Assembly (NCBI GenBank): GCA_009760855.2
Contig: WPIO01000008.1
Coordinates: 5,771,501-5,835,500, forward strand
Source of the DNA: Cristatella mucedo
Lineage: Eukaryota; Bryozoa; Phylactolaemata; Cristatellidae
Direction of reading: 5' to 3'
DNA length: 64,000 nucleotides
Part shown: positions 1 through 12,233 of the stretch, one piece after another
Position numbering within the stretch: position 1 is the stretch's first letter
Layout of the letters: every line of letters begins with the position of its first letter
Program-made: the position numbers and the translations under genes
Notes under the pieces: generated by a model
Databases searched by the model: none
Seen by the model: only the letters and a program-made list of their open reading frames with translations
What the model was told of the DNA's origin: nothing

Positions 1-123
1 GTACCTCGATGTGCTAAGGTTCAAAGAGATGAGAAACAAGTTACATATGATGTTGAGATTAATAAATTAGTTATTTGTATCAATAGATATGCTGCTTCTA
101 GTTTACTTCCGAATTAGACATAT

Positions 124-280
124 TAGCTGATTTAATAGCCTCGTTTGTATAGCAGCAGAAGAGCCTTAACGGCTATCATCACTACTTGCAGTTGCAAAAA
201 AGAATCGCCCACTACAGGATTCAAACACATGACCTTGGTCGTGAAGAGTGAGCACCTTACCTCCTGGGCTATCACAGCCC
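124..280 (-). mobile_element. tRNA-derived SINE, family A
   Basis: Read on the minus strand this has a pol III type box A (TAGCCCAGGAGG) and box B (GTTTGAATCC), followed by a body that ends AAATCAGCTAATAT. The same arrangement recurs at about 14.90, 34.12, 42.93, 50.70 and 55.56 kb on both strands, so it is a dispersed family. The family name is unknown to me; family A is only a label used here. Confidence 0.75.
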
Positions 281-414
281 TACATGATTTGCATATTCAA
301 TTTTTCAATACTTTCTTTGCATAAGCATATCATCAAAATATCGAACTCAATTTCAAACGTGTTTGTATTTTGAAAAGCTGTATTCCTAAGAAATTGAAAT
401 TTTGACCCATGTCA

Positions 415-770
415 ACACTTCGTCCTTAAGCAATTGCCCGCCCGACTTGCATCACGAAATCTCCTGACTTAGCCACATTTAAAAAGAAACTAAAGTGCAT
501 GCATTTATCACAGCATTTAGTGGACCCATGTGATTCGTCTATTACGTGCTCATGCTTGCTGACACTGAGCATGGTGCCACTAACGATATTTGTATGCTGA
601 CGATGTGCATGTCACCACTGACCATGCTATGCTTGTTGTCATTGAGCCTGCTACCACTAACCACTCGACCGTGTTTCCTTTGCAGCAAATGTAAAGTGCC
701 TAGAAAGAGATTGAGTTCTCCGAGGGCGCTATATCAAGTGTATTGTTGTTCTTTACTTTTACATTTTTAG
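415..770 (+). mobile_element. L2/CR1-like LINE (family 1), truncated 3' end
   Basis: This is the 3' end of the LINE seen more fully at 9.08-10.15 and 10.76-13.96 kb. It carries the end of the ORF (CRTSPDLTTF-like region, here degenerate), the spacer with repeated CTGACACTGAGCATG-type words, and the signature tail AAAGTGCCTAGAAAGAGATT. The short open frames in it are not genes. Confidence 0.8.
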
Positions 771-1136
771 GAAAAACTATAATAAACCATTTAATGTGTC
801 TAGTACATCCACTATAGCTGTAGTAAATGTTTGCTATGCTCAAAAACATGTTTAATACACTATGAACATGCCAACGGTCATGTAATACTTCTACTACACC
901 CATTCATTCTACTGCAGATCCCCTTGCTATGGCTAGTATACCCATTAAAAGAAAGAATCGTGCAACGTTTTAGGTTATTTATGCATTTCAGAACGTGCAT
1001 ACAATATTGCAAATACGTTTAGAGTTCGTTTCTTTATTGAGATGGTGGCCATAAAACCCCAGTTGGCCCTTACTGGTATATTCCCTGTACCTTTTGGAGC
1101 CGTACTAGTGAGATCGAATGCGTTGCAAACGGCTGC

Positions 1137-1245
1137 TTATCGAAACGTGTGCGCGTACACATTGCAATAACAAATCGATCGCGACAGCAGATACCCCAGT
1201 TCGTCTCTGATACTAGCAAACCTTGTAATGTTGCTCACTGCCCTA
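1137..1245 (-). CDS. possible terminal exon of the glycosyltransferase-like gene
   Basis: After a pyrimidine-rich acceptor (CGGTTCCAG) this frame continues in the correct phase from the donor of the exon at 1,375-1,805, giving 35 residues and then TAA. It has a sequon-like NIT. It does not contain the D-x-D or the conserved H-x-SD segment expected next in the glycosyltransferase family. It may therefore be a wrong exon choice, or the gene may be truncated. Confidence 0.22.
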
Positions 1246-1374
1246 CTGGAACCGACATGACACAGCTGGGATAGAAGCACAAATACACATGCGCTGCCGC
1301 ATACCAACAGCAGTGACAAGTGAGGTGACAAAGAATGTCGTGTACATGCAATGAGATGGTAGTATGTATCTCAC

Positions 1375-1805
1375 CTTGGATCGTTTTTTATAGCCTCCCA
1401 GTGCCGACCCCAGGGGTGCATATTGCAGTGAATTACGAGAACACACGGATCAAGCCGTAGGACTGACTTGATGGCCAACATCTCGACAAAAGTCACAACA
1501 GGTTGGTCGAAACGTATCATGTGGAAAATGTGTGGGACAACGAAGCTTGAAGATTTAGCAGCAGTAGATGTGACACCCGACGAGTTGTCCTGTGAAGCGT
1601 TGGTAGGAAGCACACACTGCTTGGCCAGCAGATGTTCTCTCAGGTCTCCGGACAGCCATTGACTGCCGTAGAGCAGTCGCCTTGAGAGTGCCGAGATAAC
1701 ACCGGCAGGGTCCACTTTCGTACGGTGACCATTGCTGCTCACAATCACCACGGGTGGCAGCCGCCCGGCTAATACAAAGATAGCAGTTGCCAGGGCACAT
1801 ATCAC
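1375..1805 (-). CDS. internal exon of a DXD-type (Gly_transf_sug-like) glycosyltransferase
   Basis: An open exon with a good acceptor (TACTTACCTCTAG) and donor (CCAAG|GTGAGA), ending in phase 2. There is no ATG at its start, so it is internal or its first exon lies at higher coordinates. The N-terminal part has a hydrophobic stretch (LATAIFVLAG), and two sequons (NAS, NSS) suggest a luminal stem. The C-terminal half reads VPHIFHMIRFDQP, then a Phe-rich helix, then LVIHCNMHPWGRHWE. That is the beta1-alpha1-beta2 opening of the metazoan alpha-1,4-glycosyltransferase/GT32-like fold, with a pattern of IPxxVHxxxF...HCD...GxxW. Such enzymes act in the Golgi on glycans. The catalytic DXD would be in a later exon that I cannot identify with confidence, so the gene may be partial or dead. 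Confidence 0.5.
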
Positions 1806-1810
1806 CTAGA

Positions 1811-4800
1811 GGTAAGTATTGTAGGATGGCTGCTAGATGCTGAGTAAGCACAAAATGCAGATGCAATCGCACAATCGACAGTCACCCAAAAAATGACATG
1901 GAAAACATAACAAGATGCAAAAGAGTGTAAGAGTGAGCAGGTACTAAAAAATGGTACTCACCACAATTATATCTTAAATGGGTACGTAGGCACAGCAAGA
2001 ATTAATTAATGCATGCGACTGCTGTTGATTCTTAAACGTGAGGTACCGGGGAGACCAAGCAAGGAAAGTTGGAGCATCTGTTAAAAACTATTCAATTCAT
2101 TGCCAATAGGGAAGTGGTGGAAGCCAGTGGAAGCACACAAGTAGAACACCAGTGGCTGACAATGAGAGAAAATGGCATAATTTAGCAATTCTGGTCATAT
2201 TAACAGAATCATGATTCGAAGACAGTGAGTGCGCCTTGTATTGATCTCACGTCCCAGAATTCAGACCTACTACTTCTGAGCAGGCAATTTGTCTGTATGT
2301 CTCTCTGTCAGCTATTTTTCACACTAAACTGGTAATGCCAAGTTTATCAGCAATGGCTGATTCAGTTCCGCTGTTAAAATTGTAGTCTGTCTCTGCTTGA
2401 CTCCAGAAAGCACGTGTTACCAAGGTATCTCTACTGCAGATATTGCTCGAACAGCTGCCTACATACAATCGGTGACAAGCAGGGCACGTGTATTGTGCAA
2501 AAAAGCAAAGTTGGAGTGAAGCGGAGCACAAATAACAGATGCATTACATAAACATTACAGAGGTTAAGTAGCCAAGATGTAGTTGGACGAACAGCTAGCT
2601 GTGAGATCTGTTGGGATGGGCTGGGATGGTATATTAAAGTCAGCAGCAGTAAACAACATATACCAAAGTAAGACCTGCAGTCTAGGACTTACAAGTAAGA
2701 AGAATCCGTCGCCAAGAGACAGCTATGTATATCTGCAGTAATGTGAGGACACCCGGATCCTTAAACTACAGAGACCAGCAGCAGCTGTTTCTGCTGATCA
2801 GAAAGGTGGGGGAGCCATCAATCTAGTACAGGCTTTGTAGGTCAAGGTGAGAACTGTGGCTAGTATCTGCTGTTCGACTGGAATCTACCGAGCTACTTAG
2901 ATTGAGGTGATACATGATCCATTCCAAAGATTTATAAAGCAATTTACTTGTCGTTTTTCTGATTAGTGAGTACCTCATGTGCACCGATATAACTGAAGGA
3001 ATTGCCCATCCCACCTTGTAAGTCCTGCGAAGTCCACGAACAGCACTTCTTTCTAGGGCTGCTGCTAAAGAAATGCATACCTAGCCAATGCAACGCTGTA
3101 CCTATCTGCACACTGAAAACTGTTATCGCTAATATCTGCCTATGGCAACGTACACACGAAAAATACTTATTGCAGGCAATTAATTGACGTAGCGCTAACA
3201 GAACAAGATTGGCATATTTGTAACTAGTTAGTAAACCAGGCACCCGGATGGATCCTTCGAAAGACTATGTTATGTAGTCGCTAATTCTAAAAAGTATAGT
3301 TACTCAGAGAGCGAGCATTCTCCTGAACTAGACAAAAACACCCAATTCCGGAAGCTGCAACATTAATAGCTATACATAGACGATCGACAACCAGGGGTCT
3401 CCATCAACATGCCAAAACCACAATAACGCATGAAATGTATGTTAGACCCTTGCAGATCCTGGAGCCATGTCGGAAAATACATCGAACTCACCTTAAGCTT
3501 TAAAGGTAAATTAAATCGAATAAAGCATTTCCCCTGCATCTCTACTGTACCATGGAAGGAGACGCGAAGAGAAAGTACGCTTAATTTTGCACTCAGTGCT
3601 GACAGAGAAAAAATTACATCAAAAAATTGCTCAGCATAGAGAGAGTGAAACTATGGAAGCACTTGGGGTGAAGTGGTCTACCATCTAACATAACATCTCG
3701 TACGTCAAAAGCAATTTCCGAGAACCGGAATTGCTATGCTATGTATTATAGCCTTTAATATTAAAGTTAGCAAAGGAAGCTCTTATGCTGCACCAACTAG
3801 TGGCCTTTTTACGGTTTTCAAAGTGTTCGAAACGTGTGAGTTGAAAAGAAACAATCGTGCAGCCCACTCAGTCTGAAAAGGCTACATGATCAGGCATCGT
3901 ATGCTAACAGCACACGAAGCTGAGCAAGGGTATAACGCATGAAACAACCAGCTCTCAGAGAAGACATTGGGCTCCTGTTCAATCCTGGCATGTGCTACAG
4001 TACAGTTGGGACACATGGAATGGATTAGCCTACTGAATGAACATCCTTAAAAAAAATTCTGCCACATGCCTCGACACACTACAGCTCTTGACCTTTCACA
4101 TAGACGTCCTTACCTGTTGACCTTCCACTCACATACTCTGGCCATCTCTGCCTTTACTTGCCATTCAATTAAAACTCGGCACGTCAAAATTGCCTGAATT
4201 GCACCGACAGCTGAAAAGTCAACTGAAACGTCATTTTTAACACCACTAGCGGAAAGAAGAATGTGTTGTCCGCTTTCAAAACGTTTGCTAACTAGTCTCT
4301 TGGGTCATACAGAGGGCACAGTAGGGGCAAGGCAGCTCCTACTAATTATGCCGATTACTCATTGTAGCAAGTAGTCGATCTCAGCTACGTTTCTCGGTAA
4401 ATTCTGAAACGATTATTTCTAATCGACTCGACACAAACGAATTCGGCAGAAAGTCTGGCGGCCAGAACGTCGCCCGGTCTACTTAAAATGCTCAAACAGT
4501 GAACCAAGACCAAAAGGACCCATCATAAGCAGAGCAAATAGATGCCGGTTATTGCAAACTGCACACAGCCAACACGCTGATAAATATGGAGCTGCACGAC
4601 GATCTCGTGAAGTCTATTTCCGCCATCGTAAAATACGTTCACGTAGCAAAGCATCAGGTCATACAATTTCCATCACCTTTTTAAATCCCTTTTCACACTT
4701 GCTATAACTTTTTTCACACACTCTATTTCCCAAAGGAAAAGTACTCAGGTGGATCCATAGAGGCATCTATAGGTCGCAAGCATTTCGCTTGTGCAGCAGT

Positions 4801-6547
4801 CCAATCTGGAAGACCTGTGTGGATACCTTGGCTGTTAAATCAGCTCCCTCAATGGTGTACAGTGGGTGTTGTCACATGTGTATTTTACAAATGACAGCAA
4901 ATGTGATAACTAGCCGACGTGAATCAAATTGATGAAGCTTCTTTGGACTAAAATAATGCAAGCAGTAACTTGGGTGACGCCTTGCTTGATAAAGACATTT
5001 GAGCTTTTACGCAAAGCAACACAGCAAGAACTTTCTTGCAGCAAATAAGCAGCAGCAGCAGGTCTTTCGTTGCTGCGGCTGGGGCAACAGTATATCTATC
5101 GCGAGGTCAAAAGCATCTGAAAAGCGACTGGACTATCAAGCTATTGGACGCACACCTGTCTGATCGAGGGTTAATTAGGAAGGAATAGTGCGGCAAGGCA
5201 AATCCGGTGCTGGGTGCTGAGCAACTGTTCATAACGCGGTGCAGGCTGAGTTAGCTCACGGGTGGCTGGCAGCCTCAAGAACACCGAATACAAAAGTGAT
5301 TGCCTTTCCAGCATCCGACGACCTTGTTCGAAGGCTTAACAGCCCGTTCTTCCCTACTGGAGCCCAAACTATAAATAAACGAGCCGGCCGAAGGGTCCGG
5401 AGCCCACGTGACGGTCCTGCCTCGTTGAACCTGGTTCTAACGACGTCGGTTTTGAGCGCATGGAGCTAGTGCCCTTCCTTTTTTAAAAGCGTAAGCGTAA
5501 AGCGCGGATGATGGCTGAAGCTGTCGAGCAAGCACGAGGCCGAGACAATGGCTGCTCTGAAATCGAGCATAGCCGTCGTTGACGTCAGTTCCCCAACCGC
5601 TGCGATATAGAAAGAATGAGCCTCGTTGGTCTCGGGTGCTGGAAGGAGGCATACGGAAATGAGGGTAAACAATAAAGAGCTTCAAAACCAAAAAGGGACT
5701 GCCGCGGACTTGCGCGTGGAGTCGGCGACTGTCACGCACCTTACCAGCCATCGGTACATGCGCTGCCGCCTCATGGCAGCTAGCGGATTCCAGTTGCGGG
5801 TAAGTTATCACCACCACTCTATGTTGAGGTCAGGTAGTAAAACCGGCATTTTCTCGCGATATTTCAGCGGTTGCAGCATGACAAACTAAAGCTACAACGT
5901 CCACAGCGACAGGGATATACGCGCGCGGTGTTCCGCTCGAAACCAACGACCTTGACTTTGGTTTTGGCCTATTTACATTCGCGACCTCCACTCATTGCCG
6001 CGTGTCTCTCTTCACGGGTGGCGGTCCGCCTCGTTAGAAGTGAACGTAGCCTTGACGTACGCGGTTCGCGCGAGTGCTCACCACGAAGGGAAAGATCAAC
6101 GCGGCAGACACGTGAAGGTGTATATTTCGCTCGACGAACCAGCGGGCGCTCGTGCGCTACGACGTACTGGTTAAGACTCGCATGCGTGTGCACAGCGGGT
6201 ATCGACAAGAGAGAAAGGACAACGCACGTGCGGGCCGACTAGCTGGCAAAATATGTGGAGCACGCTACACCGAAGGTCACGTGCTGCAGACTGAAATTGG
6301 CTTATCTGTGGGCCGCTGGCCCGACGCAGGCGATGGCCCAGAGGTGCTGGGCGAGGCAGCTGATCTTGCGGCTTGTTGTGTGAAAGGGAGCTGTGGCGTC
6401 GGCCTAGGTAATGCCGGAAGCCAACGCATGGCAATGCACCTCGGCGCATCACGTAACAGCTCAGGCGGGCGTCCCTTGGGCGCAGCTCAGAAGCGGCAGA
6501 ATCGCTTGCGTACGCTACGTCGTAAGACCTTGCATTGCTGCTTACTT
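1811..6547. other. no recognisable gene
   Basis: AT-balanced up to about 5.2 kb and GC-richer after it. All open frames are short, lack family motifs and have no supporting splice context. No repeat family that I can identify occurs here. The zone from 5.2 to 6.5 kb is CpG-richer, with overlapping frames on both strands, and might be an unrecognised CpG island. I see no product. Confidence 0.4.
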
Positions 6548-6620
6548 AACAGCGTATGTAAAGCGTCTAGGAATAGATTTAGTTCTCTGGGGGGGGCTAG
6601 AAAATATATTACGATTAATT
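6548..6620 (+). mobile_element. LINE family 1 tail remnant
   Basis: Contains GTATGTAAAGCGTCTAGG and ATAGATTTAGTTCTCTGG, a diverged copy of the shared LINE 3' tail. It ends in an AT-rich stretch instead of a clean ATT repeat. Confidence 0.6.
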
Positions 6621-8249
6621 TTGTTGTAAAAATAGCGTGGGCATGGGCTGTCCAGCAAATCGTGACCGTTTAGCCTGGTCCCAACTGTGGCTGATTTATG
6701 ACTTACCTATTCGGATTTTATGGACCGTTGGCGTTTATGCCTTGCTATTCGCGTTGCGGCCAGTGTATGGCCCAGTAGAGTTTATGGAGCTGCTTCGAGT
6801 TGATGGGCCATTGCCATTTTATGGCGATGATGGTTCATGAGGGTGAGTCACGTCCTCTAGATGCGTTGGGCAGTAGCGACTGGGATGCTGGGCAGAGCGG
6901 TCGCGTGCTGGCCCGCCGCAGCGTCCGTGAGAATAAACGGCTCCTGAAGCCGGCTACGGAAATGAGCTGTCTTCTTGTGCGGCTGCTTCCGCAACGGGGA
7001 TGGTGATTGGCGCGTACGCGTTTTGGACAGCCGCTTTCGCGGCCGCCTGACAGTGGATCGTTTCGGCGCTGCATGAGCTTTGTTGGACTCAGTGGCGATT
7101 GCACGTCATCACGTGTGCCGGTAAATCGGCCAATCAAAATTTACCAACTTCGGAGCCGTTGGAAAGTTGCGAGATCTTCCCTATACTATTCCCTATACAT
7201 ATTCTGAAAAATGTGTGGCCACTCGAAACAGCAGCTAAGTATAGAATCCGCTTCACAAACGCAAAAAAGTCGTATGAGAACCCAAATGATTGAATAATAC
7301 ATTTTACTCAAAGCCCTCTCCCCACAGATCGGGACAGTCTCACGTTAGTCATTCCGAGGACTCTCTCCGGCAGCTATCAAGTATTTTGGTACCCGCCCTC
7401 CCATTCATTTCTGCGGCTTCGAACTTAATTGATTCAATACAGCCGCCTAAGTCGCTTATATGTCGACTAAACGCCAGAGATGGTGTTTACGAAATCTACA
7501 GCACAGTGAAGACTGAAGTGACTTGCAGATTAAGGCCACTGCAGTGGCTTTGTGGACCTATATTCTGGCCAGCGCATCCGCCAGTCAACACGGCAGATAT
7601 CTTTAAAGCAGAAATCGGTTGTTTCACTGTGCGGTACTTCGCCGTGCCCAGAATCTCTCGAGTAACAGACGCATTGCATGAGCTCTTTACGAACTTGCTG
7701 CAGACCCGTGCAGAACAGGGCTGCATACAGTATTGACTCAGCTCAAATGCACGTAGGCTGCCTTCTATACTAGGATAAAGGCAAAACCTACGTCATGTCA
7801 ACTGGCGACACAGTCAGAACCCGAATGGCGTTGATTTCCCAGGCAAAGAATTGTTTATGGCATCGAAGAGCCGTACACTTCGAAAAGAGACTTCGCTAAG
7901 ATGTATAAATGTCACCCACGAACGTTATACATTTTTAATCGTCTCCCCTATAACTGCTGGGGACAGCATACAGAGTGTCGTCGGCCTTGCAATGTGCACG
8001 ACGATGCTGCGCACGCACAGTCCACGCGGTCATCTGGGTGCTCGAGCTTCCTCCGAGGCAGTTAGCAAGCGATTGCGAATTCGTCAGTTTTCCTCAAGGA
8101 CAATATGTCAGCTGTATTTTATCTGGATTTTCTGAAGGATACGCCGAGCGAGGGTTTGCTCAAAAAGTAGGTCGAATTAAGTAATGGTGGCCGATGGCCC
8201 TGATTATATTGGAAATATTACTGCAATTCAAGTGCAAAAGGAACCGCGG
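6621..8249. other. no recognisable gene; one 148-codon frame of unknown status
   Basis: A plus-strand frame at 7,290-7,736 is open for 148 codons, and its antisense is also open over 7,496-7,726. Neither shows a known motif, signal peptide or conserved block, and the 7,290 frame does not start at an ATG I would trust. The piece at 8,135-8,185 (GCGAGGGTTTGCTCAAA) resembles a short part of the hAT fragment at 10.65 kb and may be its outlying remnant. Confidence 0.35.
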
Positions 8250-8873
8250 TAGGTTTATTCCCGTGGCTTTCCTAAAATTCATACAGCAGAAAATTTTCTC
8301 AGCTCTATTACAAAAAAGGCTAGCAAATGGGAAGGAGATGTGCCGCCTGCGATTGACGTATTCTAAATCAAAAGATGTAGATATACTAAGAGGGCTAGCA
8401 TCAAGTCTATGCAAGAAAGTTGGTGAAACGATTGGAAAAATCTGTCTGCAATTTTTTCTTCACAAGAGAAAGTCCATCACACCTAGAAATGTATGAAGCT
8501 AAGAGGGAATTAGAGGTGAGGCTAGCAGAAGGCAAGACAGTAGACGAAACAATTCAGCAGAAGATTAAACAACAAGAGGAATATTGGAAACATGTCTTGG
8601 AGCGCCTCATTGCATTAGCAAGGGTACTTGAAATGCAAACGTTTAGAATGGATCAAATGAAAAGCTCTTTGCACCCGGAAATAAAAACTTTATTGAGTTC
8701 GGTGATTCTCTGGCTCTCTTTGATCCTCTATTGATGAAACACGTACGAAGGCTTACTGTCAAAGAAACTTACACACGTTATCTCAGCAAAGACATCCAGA
8801 ATTAATTAATACGGACTTTAGCTTCTACAATAAAGCATAAGATTACAGAAGCAGTCAAGTCAGCAAAATACTA
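8250..8873 (+). pseudogene. hAT transposase fossil, segment 1 (TTF-type zinc finger and following region)
   Basis: Frameshifted reading gives the typical order of ZMYM/ZNF862-like hAT proteins. First comes the basic start and LANGKEM...YSKSKD block that precedes the TTF zinc finger, then NDWKNLSA and SQESPSHLEMYEAKREL. These match the conserved FNDWKNLSxRLxxHExSxxH and (N)xWxExxxRL regions. Then come KQQEEYWKHVLERLIA and, after a frameshift near 8,645, GSNEKLFAPGNKNFIEF, FDPLLMKHVRRL, YLSKDIQN and ITEAVKSAKY. At least two frameshifts and a stop are present, and the zinc-finger cysteines are lost, so this copy cannot be active. The segment is cut at about 8,873 by a short LINE. Confidence 0.82.
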
Positions 8874-8968
8874 ACCATTCAACCATGCTTCCAATGCGGC
8901 AAATGTAAAGTGCATAGAAAGAGATTGGATTCTCCGGGAGCACTGCAAACATGTATTCTTATTACTAT
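8874..8968 (+). mobile_element. short LINE family 1 insertion inside the hAT fossil
   Basis: Only the last ~95 bases of the LINE are present: ACTAACCATTCAACC, GGCAAATGTAAAGTGC, AAAGAGATTGGATTCTC and a TTATTACTATT end. It separates AVKSAKY of the transposase from IVDNTPDVSHTEQ, two blocks that are adjacent in intact hAT proteins. Confidence 0.8.
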
Positions 8969-9080
8969 TATTCAGCTATCGTTGACAATACCCCAGATGT
9001 CAGCCATACTGAACAGATAAATGACCATGGATATTCGTTTTGTTCACCTAAGTGAAACCGAAAGGGTAATCTTTTTGATT
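8969..9080 (+). pseudogene. hAT transposase fossil, segment 2 (catalytic-core start)
   Basis: Reads IVDNTPDVSHTEQI then, after a frameshift, MTMDIRFVHLSETERVIFLI. This matches the block of hAT/ZMYM-class transposases that holds the first catalytic aspartate (DxTPDVSHxEQM). The aspartate of the DNTPD motif is retained. It is interrupted immediately afterwards by the LINE at 9,081. Confidence 0.82.
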
Positions 9081-10152
9081 GTACCTTTGCTTTGATCCCT
9101 CCCAGCCTTCGAGCACCTCAAATTCTCTCAACTCACTTGCTGCATGCATTAATGACATCCGCACATGGATGACAGCCAATTTTCTAAAACTAAACGATGA
9201 TAAAACTAACTTACTAGTTATGGGCAAACCCAGTGTGATTCAGAGATTGGAAAGGCTGACTCTCAAAATTGGCTCTGCCAGCATATCTCCAGTTGAATCA
9301 GCTCGAAATCTAGGTGTCATATTCCAAAGCGACCTCTCGTTAGACGACCATATCAGCTCCACAGTCAAATCCACCTATTTTCAGCTTCATAACATTGCTA
9401 AAACTCGGGCTTGTTTAGATAAGGATACCACGTCCAAGTGGGTCCATGCATTCGTGACATCCCGTCTCGACCTCTGCAACTCACTGCTTACTGGCCTACC
9501 AGCATGTGCGATCAGGCGATTGCAGCTGGTGCAAAACTGCGCAGCTAGGCTTGTCTGTCGTGAGCGTCGCAATTGCCACATTACTCCACTTCTCGCCGAC
9601 CTGCACTGGCTACCAGTCAAGCAACGGATTGACTTCAAGGTCTTGTCGCTCACTTTTAGGTCCCTTTATTCTATGGCTCCAGCCTATCTTTCAAATATAC
9701 TACCCCATCAGGCCAAGCATCGTATCACCCGCTTTTCGGAATCCAACAGTCTCTCAATACCTCGTACAAACCTCAAATCCTTTGGAGACAGTGCATTTAG
9801 TTCGTATGATCGCAAAACCTGGAACTCCCTCCCGACTTGCGTCAGAACATCCCCTGACCTGACCACATTTTAAAAAGAACTTAAAAACACACCTATTTAG
9901 GACAGCATTTAGTGGGTCCCTGTGATTCGTCCTTCTGTTTTTATGTTTGCTGACACTGTGCATGCTGCCACTAACCACATTTGCATGCTTACCCTGTGCA
10001 TGTCACCCCTAACCATGTTATTCATGTTGTTTTTCAAGCATGATATTACTCACCATTCAATTGCATTTCCCTTTGCAGCAAATTTAAAGCGCCTGGAAAG
10101 AGATTGAGTTCTCTGAGGGAGCTTTATCAAGTGCATTATTATTATTATTACC
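9081..10152 (+). mobile_element. 5'-truncated L2/CR1-like LINE (family 1) with (ATT)n tail
   Basis: The insert starts within the reverse transcriptase, just after the catalytic FADD/YADD box (LCFDPSQPSS). It has 264 nearly intact codons covering the thumb and C-terminal region: WMTANFLKLNDDKTN, ESARNLGVIFQSDL, HWLPVKQRIDFKVL, WNSLPTCVRT. A 3' UTR follows, then the signature tail AAAGCGCCTGGAAAGAGATT and (ATT)n. The flanks share a TTTTTGATT / TTTCTTGATT word, consistent with a slightly decayed target-site duplication. This is a dead-on-arrival copy: no endonuclease and no palm domain. Confidence 0.9.
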
Positions 10153-10750
10153 AGCTAGCATTTTCTTGATTTCATCTCATTACAAAAGACCACAGGTGCA
10201 ATAATGACTGAAGTTCTGTTTGAGCAGGTCAAATCTATTGGATTGAATGTTGGAAATATGAGAATGAAATATGAAAACAAGGAGATGACAATGGCAGTAA
10301 CGTGAAAGGCAAGGCAATGGAGTGCAAAAGAGGATGATGTACATAAATCCACGCGCCTTCAATGTACCTTGTACTCCCTGAATCTAGATGTAAATTATGC
10401 AGCAAGGAGTTGCCTGGAGGCTGCAAATTTCTTTGCTTTGGTGCAGCGAATATCCATTTTTTCTCAGCATCTACTCTGCGTTGAGAATTCCTAATGAGTC
10501 ACACAACTGATGCCGTTAATTTTACGGTTAAACTGTTCAGTGAAACAAGATGGGAAAGTAGAACTGACGCTCTGAAACTGCTGAGATACAACCTTAACGA
10601 AGACCATGATACTATGATTGAGATATATGAAGATACGAGTCAGCGAGGGTTGGCTCAAGCTATGATGAGATTTGAAGCATAAACACTGGCCAAAAACGTA
10701 GAAAAAATTTTCATTTGTGATATAAATAAAATATCATAGGGAGACTTGTA
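10153..10750 (+). pseudogene. hAT transposase fossil, segment 3 (RNase H-like core)
   Basis: Frameshifted reading recovers IFLDFISLQKTTGAIMTEVL, a degenerate GxxxDxAxxMxG region, TLYSLNLDVNYAARSCLEA and FFALVQRISIFFSAST. These are the conserved CSAHSLNL, VVxxxAxCxxxxxxFF and VYxFFSxSxxRW blocks. Then come KLFSETRWESRTDALKLLRY (the highly conserved LSxTRWxxRxxA motif) and IYEDT. After IYEDT about 100 residues seem to be deleted before RGLAQAMM...TLAKNVEKI. Several frameshifts make it non-functional. Confidence 0.85.
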
Positions 10751-11202
10751 AGGTTAATAATAATAATAATAATAATTCACTTGATAAAGCGCCCACAGAT
10801 AACTCAATCTCTTTCTAGGCACTTTACATTTGCTGCAAAGGGAAAAGCAGTTGAATGATGAGTAATAGCATACTTGATAAACAAACAAAATGAATAACAT
10901 GGTTAGGGGTGACATGCACAGGGTCAGCATGCAAATGTGGTTAGTGGCAGCATGCACAGTGTCAGCACGCATAAGTACATCAAGGACGAATCACATGGGC
11001 ATACTAAATGCTGTCCTAAATAGGTGTGTTTTTAAGTTCTTTTTAAATGTGGTCAAGTCAGTGGATGTTCCGACGCAAGTCGAGAGGGAGTTCCAGGCTT
11101 TGGGAGCATACGAACTAAATGCACGGTCTCCAAAGGAGTTGAGGTTTGTACGAGGTATTTGTAGACTGTTGGATTCCGAAAAGCAGGTGGTACGATGGGT
11201 GG

Positions 11203-11408
11203 GCTTTGTCCATTCACGTCAATACTCTGGAGTCTCCCACTGAGAAAGGACCTGAACCATTGCAGAGCAGTGTCAGTGATGCCCAGGCGAAATGAGAGGC
11301 GCTCTAGAAGAAATTTGTGATCTATAGTATCAAAAGCTGCCGAAAGTTCGAGCAAAACAAGCAGAGACACTCTACCCATGTCTGCATTACTAAGTAGGTC
11401 GATGTACG
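11203..11408 (-). repeat. 205-bp internal duplication of RT motif A region, misplaced copy
   Basis: This stretch encodes MGRVSLLVLLELSAAFDTID and the following residues. It is about 90 percent identical to 12,234-12,436, where the same segment sits at its proper place in the RT. Here it lies between the C-terminal LSDIL block and the PPAFRNPTVYKYLVQT block of the same LINE, where intact copies have no such sequence. Confidence 0.8.
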
Positions 11409-12096
11409 CCTGGTGCGGAGTATATCTGAGAGATCGGCTGGGGCCAAAGAATGAAGTAACTTAAAAGTGAGTGACAAAACCTTGAAGTAAATCCGTTGCT
11501 TGACTGGTAGCCAGTGCAGTTCGGCGAGAAGTGGTGTGATGTGGCAACTGCGACGCTTGCGACAGACAATCCTAGCTGCGAACTTTTGCACCAGCTGCAA
11601 TCGCATGATCGCCCATGCCAGTAGACCAGCAAGTAGTCAGTTGCACAAGTCGAGACGGAATGTCACGAATGCATGGACCAACTTAGATTTGGTATCCTTA
11701 TCTAAACAAGCCCGAATTTTAGCAATGTTATGAAGCTGAAAATAGGCAGATTTGACTGTGGAGCTGATGTGGTCGTCTAACGAGAGGTCGCTTTGGAACA
11801 TAACACCTAGATTTCGAGCTGATTCAACAGGAGATATGCTGGCAGAGCAATTTTTAAGCTCCAGACTTTCCAATTTCTGAATTACACTGGGTTTGCTCAT
11901 AACTAGTAAGTTAGTTTTATCATCGTTTAGTTTTAGAAAATTGGCTGCCATCCATATGCGAATGTCATCAATACATGCAGCAAGTGAGTTCAGAGAATTT
12001 GAGGTGCTCGAAGGCTGAGAGGGACCAAAGCAAAGGTACAACTGAGTGTCATCTGCATAGAAGTGAAAGCCTAGATTGTGCTTCGTGATCACATCA

Positions 12097-12100
<4 letters not shown>

Positions 12101-12159
<59 letters not shown>
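12101..12159. repeat. (GA)n microsatellite inside the LINE
   Basis: About 29 uninterrupted GA units, placed between the YADD block and the upstream palm region of the minus-strand LINE. They replace coding sequence. Confidence 0.95.
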
Positions 12160-12162
<3 letters not shown>

Positions 12163-12233
12163 AAACCGTGAAAAGAACTGGACCTAGCACGGAGCCCTGA
12201 GGTACCCCATATTTCAGAGGTACCTCGGATGAT

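Noticed and set aside
7290-7736. 148-codon plus-strand frame
   Set aside because: No trusted ATG context, antisense also open, no motif. Kept only as a note.
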